Shown piece by piece: positions 12,801 to 23,660 of a stretch of DNA of 64,000 nucleotides; the first letter of the stretch is position 1, and every line of letters starts with the position of its first letter. The notes beneath the pieces were generated by a model, which worked only from the letters and a program-made list of their open reading frames with translations, searched no databases and was not told the DNA's origin. The stretch is from assembly GCA_964035795.1 (NCBI GenBank), contig OZ038322.1:4950925-5014924 (forward strand), read 5' to 3'. This DNA comes from Pterobdella sp. o SKG-2022 (taxonomy: Eukaryota; Annelida; Clitellata; Hirudinida; Piscicolidae). The position numbers and the translations under genes are program-made.

Positions 12801-15800
12801 TGAACAAGTTGGAAGTGAACAAGTTGGAAGTGAACAAGTCGGAAGTGAACAAGTTGGAAGTGAACAAGTTGGAAGTGAACAAGTCGGAAGTGAACACGTT
12901 GGAAGTGAACAAGTTGGAAGTGAACAAGTTGGAAGTGAACAAGTTGGAAGTGAACAATTTGGAAGTGAACAAGTTGGAAGTGAACAAGTTGGAAGTGAAC
13001 AAGTTGGAAGTGAACAATTTGGAAGTGAACAATTTGGAAGTGAACAAGTTGGAAGTGAACAAGTTGGAAGTGAACAAGTCGGAAGTGAACAAGTCGGAAG
13101 TGAACAAGTCGGAAGTGAACAAGTTGGAAGTGAACAAGTTGGAAGTGAACAAGTTGGAAGTGAACAATTTGGAAGTGAACAAGTCGGAAGTGAACAAGTT
13201 GGAAGTGAACAAGTTGGAAGTGAACAAGTTGGAAGTGAACAATTTGGAAGTGAACAAGTTGGAAGTGAACAAGTTGGAAGTGAACAAGTCGGAAGTGAAC
13301 AAGTTGGAAGTGAACAAGTTGGAAGTGAACAAGTCGGAAGTGAACACGTTGGAAGTGAACAAGTTGGAAGTGAACAATTTGGAAGTGAACAAGTTGGAAG
13401 TGAACAAGTCGGAAGTGAACAAGTTGGAAGTGAACACGTCGGAAGTGAACAAGTTGGAAGTGAACAAGTTGGAAGTGAACAATTTGGAAGTGAACAATTT
13501 GGAAGTGAACAAGTTGGAAGTGAACAAGTTGGAAGTGAACAAGTCGGAAGTGAACAAGTCGGAAGTGAACACGTTGGAAATGAACAAGTTGGAAGTGAAC
13601 AGGTTGGAAGTGAACAAGTCGGAAGTGAACAAGTTGGAAGTGAACAAGTCGGAATTGAACAAGTCGGAAGTGAACACGTCGGAAGTGAACAAGTTGGAAG
13701 TAAACAAGTTGGAAGTGAACAAGTTGGAAGTGAACAAGTTGGAAGTGAACAAGTTGGAAGTGAACAAGTTGGAAGTGAACAATTTGGAAGTGAACAAGTT
13801 GGAAGTGAACAAGTTGGAAGTGAACAAGTCGGAAGTGAACAAGTTGGAAGTGAACAAGTTGGAAGTGAACAAGTTGGAAGTGAACAATTTGGAAGTGAAC
13901 AAGTTGGAAGTGAACAAGTTGGAAGTGAACAAGTTGGAAGTGAACAAGTTGGAAGTGAACAAGTTGGAAGTGAACAAGTTGGAAGTGAACAAGTTGGAAG
14001 TGAACAAGTCGGAAGTGAACAAGTTGGAAGTGAACAAGTTGGAAGTGAACAATTTGGAAGTGAACAAGTGTGAAGTGAACAAGTTGGAAGTGAACAAGTC
14101 GGAAGTGAACAAGTTGGAAGTGAACAAGTCGGAAGTGAACAAGTCGGAAGTGAACACGTTGGAAGTGAACAAGTTGGAAGTGAACAAGTTGGAATTGAAC
14201 AAGTTGGAATTGAACAATTTCAAGTGAACATGTCGGAAGTGAACAAGTCGGAAGTGAACAAGTTGGAAGTGAACAAGTTGGAAGTGAACAAGTTGGAAGT
14301 GAACAAGTTGGAAGTGAACAAGTTGGAAGTGAACAAGTTGGAAGTGAACAATTTGGAAGTGAAAAAGTTGGAAGTGAACAAGTTGTAAGTGAACATTTTG
14401 GAAGTGAACAAGTTGGAAGTGAACAAGTTGGAAGTGAACAAGTTGGAAGTGAACAAGTTGGAAGTGAACAAGTTGGAAGTGAACAAGTTGGAAGTGAACA
14501 AGTTGGAAGTGAACAATTTGGAAGTGAACAAGTTGGAAGTGAACAAGTTGGAAGTGAACAAGTTGGAAGTGAACAATTTGGAAGTGAAAAAGTTGGAAGT
14601 GAACAAGTTGTAAGTGAACATTTTGGAAGTGAACAAGTTGGAAGTGAACACGTTGGAAGTGAACAAGTTGGAAGTGAACATGTTGGAAGTGAACAAGTTG
14701 GAAGTGAACAATTTGGAAGTGAAAAAGTTGGAAGTGAACAAGTTGGAAGTGAACAATTTGGAAGTGAACATGTTGGAAGTGAACAATTTGGAAGTGAACA
14801 AGTTGGAAGTGAACACGTCGGAAGTGAACAAGTTGGAAGTGAACAAGTTGGAAGTGAACAATTTGGAAGTGAACAATTTGGAAGTGAACAAGTTGGAAGT
14901 GAACAAGTTGGAAGTGAACAAGTCGGAAGTGAACAAGTCGGAAGTGAACAAGTCGGAAGTGAACAAGTTGGAAGTGAACAAGTTGGAAGTGAACAAGTTG
15001 GAAGTGAACAATTTGGAAGTGAACAAGTCGGAAGTGAACAAGTTGGAAGTGAACAAGTTGGAAGTGAACAAGTTGGAAGTGAACAATTTGGAAGTGAACA
15101 AGTTGGAAGTGAACAAGTTGGAAGTGAACAAGTCGGAAGTGAACAAGTTGGAAGTGAACAAGTTGGAAGTGAACAAGTCGGAAGTGAACACGTTGGAAGT
15201 GAACAAGTTGGAAGTGAACAATTTGGAAGTGAACAAGTTGGAAGTGAACAAGTTGGAAGTGAACAAGTCGGAATTGAACACGTCGGAAGTGAACAAGTTG
15301 GAAGTGAACAAGTTGGAAGTGAACAATTTGGAAGTGAACAATTTGGAAGTGAACAAGTTGGAAGTGAACAAGTTGGAAGTGAACAAGTCGGAAGTGAACA
15401 AGTCGGAAGTGAACACGTTGGAAATGAACAAGTTGGAAGTGAACAGGTTGGAAGTGAACAAGTCGGAAGTGAACAAGTTGGAAGTGAACAAGTCGGAATT
15501 GAACAAGTCGGAAGTGAACACGTCGGAAGTGAACAAGTTGGAAGTAAACAAGTTGGAAGTGAACAAGTTGGAAGTGAACAAGTTGGAAGTGAACAAGTTG
15601 GAAGTGAACAAGTTGGAAGTGAACAAGTTGGAAGTGAACAAGTTGGAAGTGAACAAGTTGGAAGTGAACAATTTGGAAGTGAACAAGTTGGAAGTGAACA
15701 AGTTGGAAGTGAACAAGTCGGAAGTGAACAAGTTGGAAGTGAACAAGTTGGAAGTGAACAAGTTGGAAGTGAACAATTTGGAAGTGAACAAGTTGGAAGT

Positions 15801-16106
15801 GAACAAGTTGGAAGTGAACAAGTTGGAAGTGAACAAGTTGGAAGTGAACAAGTTGGAAGTGAACAAGTTGGAAGTGAACAAGTTGGAAGTGAACAAGTCG
15901 GAAGTGAACAAGTTGGAAGTGAACAAGTTGGAAGTGAACAATTTGGAAGTGAACAAGTGTGAAGTGAACAAGTTGGAAGTGAACAAGTCGGAAGTGAACA
16001 AGTTGGAAGTGAACAAGTCGGAAGTGAACAAGTCGGAAGTGAACACGTTGGAAGTGAACAAGTTGGAAGTGAACAAGTTGGAATTGAACAAGTTGGAATT
16101 GAACAA
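9900..16106. repeat. Three recently homogenised satellite HOR units (2339, 1979, 1889 bp)
   Basis: The junctions lie at 9900, 12239, 14218 and 16107. All three units start with the same roughly 400 bp, including two GTTGTAAGTGAACATTTT markers 225 bp apart, and end with the same block. The first two differ by exactly 360 bp. This is explained by a 360-bp tandem duplication in the first unit: 10561-10920 is repeated at 10921 onward, identical for about 340 bp. This is direct evidence of recent unequal exchange. Confidence 0.88.
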
Positions 16107-19100
16107 TTTCAAGTGAACATGTCGGAAGTGAACAAGTCGGAAGTGAACAAGTTGGAAGTGAACAAGTTGGAAGTGAACAAGTTGGAAGTGAACAAGTTGG
16201 AAGTGAACAAGTTGGAAGTGAACAAGTTGGAAGTGAACAATTTGGAAGTGAAAAAGTTGGAAGTGAACAAGTTGTAAGTGAACATTTTGGAAGTGAACAA
16301 GTTGGAAGTGAACACGTTGGAAGTGAACAAGTTGGAAGTGAACATGTTGGAAGTGAACAAGTTGGAAGTGAACAATTTGGAAGTGAAAAAGTTGGAAGTG
16401 AACAAGTTGGAAGTGAACAATTTGGAAGTGAACATGTTGGAAGTGAACAATTTGGAAGTGAACAAGTTGGAAGTGAACACGTCGGAAGTGAACAAGTTGG
16501 AAGTGAACAAGTTGGAAGTGAACAATTTGGAAGTGAACAATTTGGAAGTGAACAAGTTGGAAGTGAACAAGTTGGAAGTGAACAAGTCGGAAGTGAACAA
16601 GTCGGAAGTGAACACGTTGGAAATGAACAAGTTGGAAGTGAACAGGTTGGAAGTGAACAAGTCGGAAGTGAACAAGTTGGAAGTGAACAAGTCGGAATTG
16701 AACAAGTCGGAAGTGAACACGTCGGAAGTGAACAAGTTGGAAGTAAACAAGTTGGAAGTGAACAAGTTGGAAGTGAACAAGTTGGAAGTGAACAAGTTGG
16801 AAGTGAACAAGTTGGAAGTGAACAAGTTGGAAGTGAACAAGTTGGAAGTGAACAAGTTGGAAGTGAACAATTTGGAAGTGAACAAGTTGGAAGTGAACAA
16901 GTTGGAAGTGAACAAGTCGGAAGTGAACAAGTTGGAAGTGAACAAGTTGGAAGTGAACAAGTTGGAAGTGAACAATTTGGAAGTGAACAAGTTGGAAGTG
17001 AACAAGTTGGAAGTGAACAAGTCGGAAGTGAACAAGTTGGAAGTGAACAAGTCGGAAGTGAACAAGTCGGAAGTGAACACGTTGGAAGTGAACAAGTTGG
17101 AAGTGAACAATTTGGAAGTGAACAAGTTGGAAGTGAACAAGTCGGAAGTGAACAAGTTGGAAGTGAACACGTCGGAAGTGAACAAGTTGGAAGTGAACAA
17201 GTTGGAAGTGAACAATTTGGAAGTGAACAATTTGGAAGTGAACAAGTTGGAAGTGAACAAGTTGGAAGTGAACAAGTCGGAAGTGAACAAGTCGGAAGTG
17301 AACACGTTGGAAATGAACAAGTTGGAAGTGAACAGGTTGGAAGTGAACAAGTCGGAAGTGAACAAGTTGGAAGTGAACAAGTCGGAATTGAACAAGTCGG
17401 AAGTGAACACGTCGGAAGTGAACAAGTTGGAAGTAAACAAGTTGGAAGTGAACAAGTTGGAAGTGAACAAGTTGGAAGTGAACAAGTTGGAAGTGAACAA
17501 GTTGGAAGTGAACAAGTTGGAAGTGAACAAGTTGGAAGTGAACAAGTTGGAAGTGAACAATTTGGAAGTGAACAAGTTGGAAGTGAACAAGTTGGAAGTG
17601 AACAAGTCGGAAGTGAACAAGTTGGAAGTGAACAAGTTGGAAGTGAACAAGTTGGAAGTGAACAATTTGGAAGTGAACAAGTCGGAAGTGAACAAGTTGG
17701 AAGTGAACAAGTTGGAAGTGAACAAGTTGGAAGTGAACAATTTGGAAGTGAACAAGTTGGAAGTGAACAAGTTGGAAGTGAACAAGTCGGAAGTGAACAA
17801 GTTGGAAGTGAACAAGTTGGAAGTGAACAAGTCGGAAGTGAACACGTTGGAAGTGAACAAGTTGGAAGTGAACAATTTGGAAGTGAACAAGTTGGAAGTG
17901 AACAAGTCGGAAGTGAACAAGTTGGAAGTGAACACGTCGGAAGTGAACAAGTTGGAAGTGAACAAGTTGGAAGTGAACAATTTGGAAGTGAACAATTTGG
18001 AAGTGAACAAGTTGGAAGTGAACAAGTTGGAAGTGAACAAGTCGGAAGTGAACAAGTCGGAAGTGAACACGTCGGAAGTGAACAAGTTGGAAGTAAACAA
18101 GTTGGAAGTGAACAAGTTGGAAGTGAACAAGTTGGAAGTGAACAAGTTGGAAGTGAACAAGTTGGAAGTGAACAAGTTGGAAGTGAACAAGTTGGAAGTG
18201 AACAAGTTGGAAGTGAACAATTTGGAAGTGAACAAGTTGGAAGTGAACAAGTTGGAAGTGAACAAGTCGGAAGTGAACAAGTTGGAAGTGAACAAGTTGG
18301 AAGTGAACAAGTTGGAAGTGAACAATTTGGAAGTGAACAAGTTGGAAGTGAACAAGTTGCAAGTGAACAAGTTGGAAGTGAACAAGTTGGAAGTGAACAA
18401 GTTGGAAGTGAACAAGTTGGAAGTGAACAAGTTGGAAGTGAACAAGTTGGAAGTGAACAAGTTGGAAGTGAACAATTTGGAAGTGAACAAGTTGGAAGTG
18501 AACAAGTTGGAAGTGAACAAGTTGGAAGTGAACAAGTTGGAAGTGAACAAGTTGGAAGTGAACAAGTCGGAAGTGAACAAGTCGGAAGTGAACACGTTGG
18601 AAGTGAACAAGTTGGAAGTGAACAATTTGGAAGTGAACAAGTTGGAAGTGAACAAGTCGGAAGTGAACAAGTTGGAAGTGAACAAGTTGGAAGTGAACAA
18701 GTTGGAAGTGAACAAGTTGGAAGTGAACAATTTGGAAGTGAACAAGTCGGAAGTGAACAAGTTGGAAGTGAACAAGTTGGAAGTGAACAAGTTGGAAGTG
18801 AACAAGTTGGAAGTGAACAAGTTGGAAGTGAACAAGTTGGAAGTGAACAATTTGGAAGTGAACAAGTCGGAAGTGAACAAGTTGGAAGTGAACAAGTTGG
18901 AAGTGAACAAGTTGGAAGTGAACAAGTTGGAAGTGAACAATTTGGAAGTGAACAAGTCGGAAGTGAACAAGTTGGAAGTGAACAAGTTGGAAGTGAACAA
19001 GTTGGAAGTGAACAAGTTTGAAGTGAACAAGGTGGAAGTGAACAAGTTGGAAGTGAACAAGTTGGAAGTGAACAAGTTGGAAGTGAACAAGTCGGAAGTG

Positions 19101-19228
19101 AACAAGTCGGAACTGAACAAGTCGGAAGTGAACAAGTTGGAAGTGAACAAGTTGGAAGTGAACAAGTCGGAAGTGAACAAGTCGGAACTGAACAAGTCGG
19201 AAGTGAACAAGTTGGAAGTGAACAAGTT
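16107..19228. repeat. Terminal satellite block, 3.1 kb, no closing junction
   Basis: This last block has no terminating junction monomer and grades into simpler, less variable monomers toward the edge. The final 250 bp carry short-range repeats (GGAACTGAAC with TCG monomers twice at 19108-19195). Edge monomers that are less homogenised with the core are typical of satellite borders. The array then stops abruptly in A/T-rich DNA. Confidence 0.8.
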
Positions 19229-20940
19229 AAGAGTTAAAAATAAAAAAATTTGAAAAAAAAATTTTATCAAAAGGAAAACACTTTTAGGAGTTTATTTTAT
19301 TTCACGAAGCTTTTCGCAGGAGCAATTTACATTATCAGATGAAGGTACAAATAGTCCAAAAGTGATTTTCTTTGAATATTTATATTTGGCTCAAAAAATT
19401 CAAATAGAATACCATTTGGTAATGTAAGCTTGTCTTACGAGCAACTTTGTGAATTAAGTTAATATATACTTTATCTCTTCATTATTTCATTTATGTTCTT
19501 CTACGTCATCACAAACAAATAAACTTGAAAACAAATAATTCAAAAAAAAATATTTTAAAATAAAAAATCAAGAAATAAACAAGTTAAAAGTAAAAAAGCT
19601 GTAAATCAACAATTGACAAAATAAATAAAATCTAATTTTAAAATTTAAAAGCATTCAGTCTAAACAGAACTAGAAAGTTGAATAAACTTCATATTTGAAA
19701 AAGAATAAGAATAGTATTCATGGTTGTGAAACAAAACGACCTACGTAATGCAAACTATAACAAATACTAATTGAGTTTTTAGTTAATTTTAAATACTGTG
19801 AATTTTTCCTAAATATAATTAACGTTTAAAATCAAATATACTCGTATAATATAAAACTAGGTACAATAAATTCAATGAGAACTTCAAACCTTAAATTGAT
19901 CCACTTTTTCTTATAAACGAAATTTCAACCGAAATGTTTTGATGACGCAAAACGCTTACGTGGACATAATAATTTTAAAAATAGTTTTTGAGTTTAAAAA
20001 AACTAATTCATAACTATAAATCAGTTTTAAATAATTTAGATTGTATGGTTTATGAAATTTAAGTTCATAGTTACAAAAATTAGAAATTCATTAAAAAATT
20101 AAATTAACTTTTAGTCATTCATATTCAATCTCTTTAACAACTTGAAATTTTTGAACAGTTCAAAAACCTGAATGCAATAATAATGATGAGGGTTTGAATG
20201 TTGGAAAATGGGCACTAAGTGCTGAACTTCAAATCAAAATACAGATGGTTCCAAAGAATTACATGTATACTCTACCTATAGACCAAGTGACATACCATTT
20301 CAGTTTTCTTTGTTTCATCCTAGTGAAGAGATTTTTATATTGAGAATTAGCCTATTTAATAGTTCTAAAAAAGCTGCTTACTGGTAAAAAGTGGAATTAT
20401 CGGACAAATAATTGACATTATTTCTCAACTACATTTTTATCAATGGGTCAAATTAGAAAGTTTATTAACACTGGGCTGGAATCAATCCGACTGACAAAAT
20501 TATGATATAAAAAATACAAAAAAATTGTATGGAACAATTATTTAAGAGATGCAAATATAACAAAAAGCTTGCAACTGTATGAAAATAGAGAATAAAGTGT
20601 TTTAAATTAAAAATTAATTTGTCTTTGAAACTTTTTGCTTTAACTTAACGAAGTTTTTCGTTGAATGAACTTACATTATCAAATTATCATTTGTTTAACA
20701 TTGTTTTTAGTTAATATTTTTGACTCATTGCTTGGAAAAAGCAAGCAATATTTATACAACATTATAAAACAAAATTACCAATAAGATTTAGTGGCATTAA
20801 CTTCAAGAGTTTTTAGGCTCTTCAGGGTTTTTTCAGACAGCGATCTGGATTAACAACTTTCAGCCAAATAAAAGCATTTTCATTTTTCTTCAAGTTTACA
20901 TAGTTGGTGCCGTTTTTCAAAGATGATACGGTTTGTGTCA
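19229..20940. other. AT-rich spacer with foldback remnants
   Basis: No gene is visible. A decayed foldback lies at about 19297-19452: arms beginning TTCACGAAGCTTTTCGC and, on the other strand, TTCACAAAGTTGCTCG. A single arm lies at about 20640-20690 (ACGAAGTTTTTCGTTG followed by TTACATTATCA). Both resemble the MITE at 23509-23660. Near 19575-19600 there are satellite-like words (AACAAGTTAAAAGTAAAAAAG), possibly eroded monomers. Confidence 0.6.
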
Positions 20941-22060
20941 GTAGTCTGGCTTGTGGTGAGATCCAGAAAGGTCGATCACATCTCTTCGTTTTGAGCTCTT
21001 TTGTTAATAGGTTAAAAGATGTCTAAATGGGTTCGTGACCTGGAAAGAGGAAGTTCAGTAAAGCATAGTCACAGCGGTGGATTATGTCATTGTGGATGAT
21101 AGTAACATCTGTGAAGTTAGAAGTTGCTAGTGGTCAGGTCGTCATGCCTAGCGCTTTCCACATTGTTGAGAAAACCACCATTTGCATCAATGAGGATTTC
21201 TTCCAACTGGTCTTTCCTTTTGTCATGGCAGACATGCTGGTTCTATATTCCGTTGTTGGCATGTATGTCTGCATATATCACATTGCTTCCGTTGATCTCT
21301 AATTGACAAGCCTCCATGGAGAAAGCTATTCATTCCAGAAAGTGTGAGTTTCCATTGTCAAGTTGGACTTTTTTGTAGAGCAAGGATTTTTGACATATGT
21401 CAAAAATTCTCCGCCCTGAACTGATCCTTGTAGTGGTTTAGCTCTGCAAATGAGGTTATAGATACCTAGAGTTTGGGATCATCGCGTGAGAGAAGGCGGC
21501 TTCTTTTGAAAGGCTACTACACCTGCGTCTGTTTTTTCAGCAAGGTATTTCAGCATTTAAATTAGTTCTTTTCGCATTCTTTTGGAGGATTTTCATCTCG
21601 GGTTGGTTGACTTTTTTTGAGATGACATCAAGGGTAGGTGAGTTTGGTTGGCATCACATTTATGAGGTTTTTTTGCAGTCAAAGGCAAAGCCACTCAACT
21701 ATTGGAAAATACACATTTTCTTGACTTCTCATTTTCGTCATGCATTGAATGTGTACTGAACTTCAGACTAGGTTAAGTTTTAGTTGATGAGCGATCTTTG
21801 CCTTCCAAACACAAAATTCCTTCAACCGGGGCAGTGGCGGCTTTACTGAGCTGACCTCGGACTTTTGCATCGAGGATTTCTGGAAGCTTTGTTGAGTCAT
21901 TTGGCTTTCTTCTAGTACTAAAACTTTTTTGGCAGCAACTCCATTTTCGGCGTTCATATCTGACCGTGTCTCTCTGGGTTTTCTGTATGCCCCTGCATCC
22001 ACGGGGATGTGGTGCGCCGCAATCATTGCATATGGTCTTGAGAACATTTTTTCTACTGAG
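20940..22060 (-). pseudogene. Decayed LINE 5' part with endonuclease remnant
   Basis: The region is GC-richer than its surroundings and makes coherent protein only on the minus strand in interrupted frames. From 22047 down there is a segment with a CNDCGAPHPRGC-like cysteine/histidine cluster in one frame. Below about 21400 the peptides resemble an exonuclease-endonuclease-phosphatase fold: an AFSMEACQ segment, then LIDANGGFLNNVESARH and DDLTTSNF, comparable to the GDFN...L and T-x-x-S-x-x-DL motifs of LINE endonucleases. Several stops and frameshifts make it nonfunctional. The LINE assignment rests on this motif order only. Confidence 0.5.
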
Positions 22061-22659
22061 TGTCTTACATCTGGTGCACTTTAATTTTTACTAAATATCA
22101 AGTATCAACCAATTGAATTTATTTTTTTTTTAATACTACAATAGTTTCTATTAAAATATGTTATTTATGTTTCCATGGTGATATAAGCTTTTCTCATTTG
22201 AAAAAAATATACTAATGAATTATGACAAAGTTTAATTTATCGAAATTTTAGTTTTTTTTATAATAAACGTATCTTTAAAAAACCTCATTTTGTGAAGAAT
22301 AAAAAAAAAGTTACAAATTATTTTTTCAACTCCAATAATTATTTCAAGATTACTTAAGCGCCTCACGCCAACAAAACATTTCAGCTGAAATTACGCTTGA
22401 GAAAAAATGAATAACAAATAGATTGATTGAAGGTCTGTATGTTTCTATTAACATTTTTTGTACCTAACTCCATATTATTGTGTATAATTTATTTTAAGCA
22501 CTGATTTTATTTAGAAACAAGGCTAACGTTTTATGATAAGGCTATACTTATCGAAAATTATAGTTTCCAGCTTTTATTCTAAATAAATGCATAAATCTAC
22601 AATCGATTTTTTTGAAGTTTAATTTAGAAACATAGTTTTTTTAATTAAATTAAACTGAG

Positions 22660-23110
22660 ACTCCAATTGTACTAGATTTTCATCGCTTGTTTTTTTACAA
22701 CTTTCATGTTTTCAAATTTTCTATTTTTAATTTTTACTTTTAACCTGTGTTTTTGGAAGTTGTTTTTTTTAGTTTTAAATAGTTATTTTTAGTTTTTCTT
22801 GTTTTGAAAATTATTTTAAAATTTTTCATCCTATGGTTTTCTTTTTTCAGTTTAAAAATTTTTTTGATTTGAAACTGTTCGTTTTCAAGTTTTCATTCTC
22901 AACTTTAACTTAACTTTAGATTTTTAAAATGTTCTTTTCTGAGCTGTTTTTTTTAACTTGTTTATTATTAAGTTGTTTATTTTAAACTATTTAGTTTTTT
23001 TAGTTGTTTTTTTAAATTTCTAATCTCCAAATTGCATGTTTCTGAATTGTTTACTTTTGAATGTTTTCCACTTTTTTTTTTAATTTAAAATTTTTTGTTT
23101 TTGAATCCTA
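22660..23110 (-). repeat. Possible ancient degenerate relative of the 15-bp satellite
   Basis: The stretch is T-rich but shows loose 15-nt periodicity. Successive words such as TTGTTTACTTTTGAA and GTTGTTTATTTTAAA recur in phase around 22965-23080. The satellite read on the minus strand is TTGTTCACTTCCAAC. The first word matches it at 10 of 15 positions, and four of the five differences are transitions. This suggests an old inverted array copy eroded by C-to-T change. Low complexity alone could produce part of the pattern. Confidence 0.35.
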
Positions 23111-23449
23111 CACTTGTGGATCATTTCAAAATTGTATAATTTATAATTTATTTTAAATTCCAAAAATTTTTCAACGTAGAGTTACTTTAGTACCTTTAGT
23201 GAAGATAATGAAAATAATTTTAGTAACAACAATAAAAATTATAATGGCTTAATAACAATAATACCATTGATGATAATATTGATAAAAAAAGCATATTAAT
23301 AGTTTTTATTATATTAATACTAGGAATGATAAAAACAAAGTTACTGATTTTTTGGAGACATCGTATGTTCTTTTGTAAAATTGCATTTCAAATTATGTGA
23401 GTTTATAAAAACACGTAGAGAAAATTTTTATTGATCTAAAATTTTCAAC

Positions 23450-23503
23450 AAGTAAAACCTTGTCATAATTTATTAGCAAATGAATTCTGACAAGGTTTTA
23501 CTT
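23450..23503. repeat. Perfect 16-bp stem-loop (MITE terminus)
   Basis: AAGTAAAACCTTGTCA at 23450-23465 is followed after 22 nt by its exact reverse complement at 23488-23503. The left arm and 50 bp upstream recur at about 56818-56905, so this is part of a dispersed element rather than a unique hairpin. Confidence 0.7.
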
Positions 23504-23508
23504 ATATA

Positions 23509-23660
23509 ATAGAAACAAACACTATGGTTTATTGAAAAACTTGATACACGAAGCTTTTCGTAAGGGTATCTTACATTATCAAGTATCTTACATTATAACA
23601 CTTGATAATCTAAGATGCCCTTACGAAAAGCTTCGTGTACTAAGTTTCTCAAGTAGTATT
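23509..23660. mobile_element. Foldback MITE, family 1, copy A
   Basis: Two long arms at about 23527-23583 and 23601-23658 are near-perfect inverted repeats containing ACGAAGCTTTTCGTAAG and TTACATTATCAAG. They are separated by about 17 nt. The element begins with GAAACAAACACTATGG, like copies at 42389 and 50342. There is no coding capacity, which is typical of a nonautonomous palindromic element. The A/T-rich flanks hide any target duplication. Confidence 0.75.

Larger units (their letters stand above)
1..19228. repeat. 15-bp satellite array with higher-order structure
   Basis: About 1,280 head-to-tail copies of GAAGTGAACAAGTTG fill the first 19.2 kb and continue past the left edge. Common monomer variants are TTG to TCG, AAG to AAT, ACG or ATG, and GTG to TTG, ATG or GTA. 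Because 15 is a multiple of three, five of six frames are open by construction. The plus strand reads as an EVNKL pentapeptide and the minus strand as NLFTS or QLVHF. Most variants change the amino acid in all of these frames, which argues against protein selection. Every length change I could follow is a multiple of 15, except one recurring 14-nt junction monomer. The array ends where the unit decays into AAGTTAAGAGTTAAAAAT. It is most simply a noncoding satellite, and any chromosomal role (such as centromeric or heterochromatic) is unknown. Confidence 0.97.

Noticed and set aside
14220..18362. Very long minus ORF (1380 codons, QLVHF then NLFTS repeats) as a giant repetitive protein
   Set aside because: A 15-nt unit with no stop in any minus frame gives open frames for free. 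Variants are mostly nonsynonymous in every frame, the frame changes at the HOR junction, and no non-repeat domain is attached.
1..19228. CRISPR array or telomeric repeat
   Set aside because: There are no spacers between the 15-mers and no palindromic repeat. The unit is unlike known short telomere repeats and carries complex HORs.
16109..19270. Minus ORF starting in unique flank with a hydrophobic N-terminus running into the array
   Set aside because: It starts at TTG, not ATG, and the apparent signal peptide is only translated poly-T. There is no upstream ATG or splice signal.
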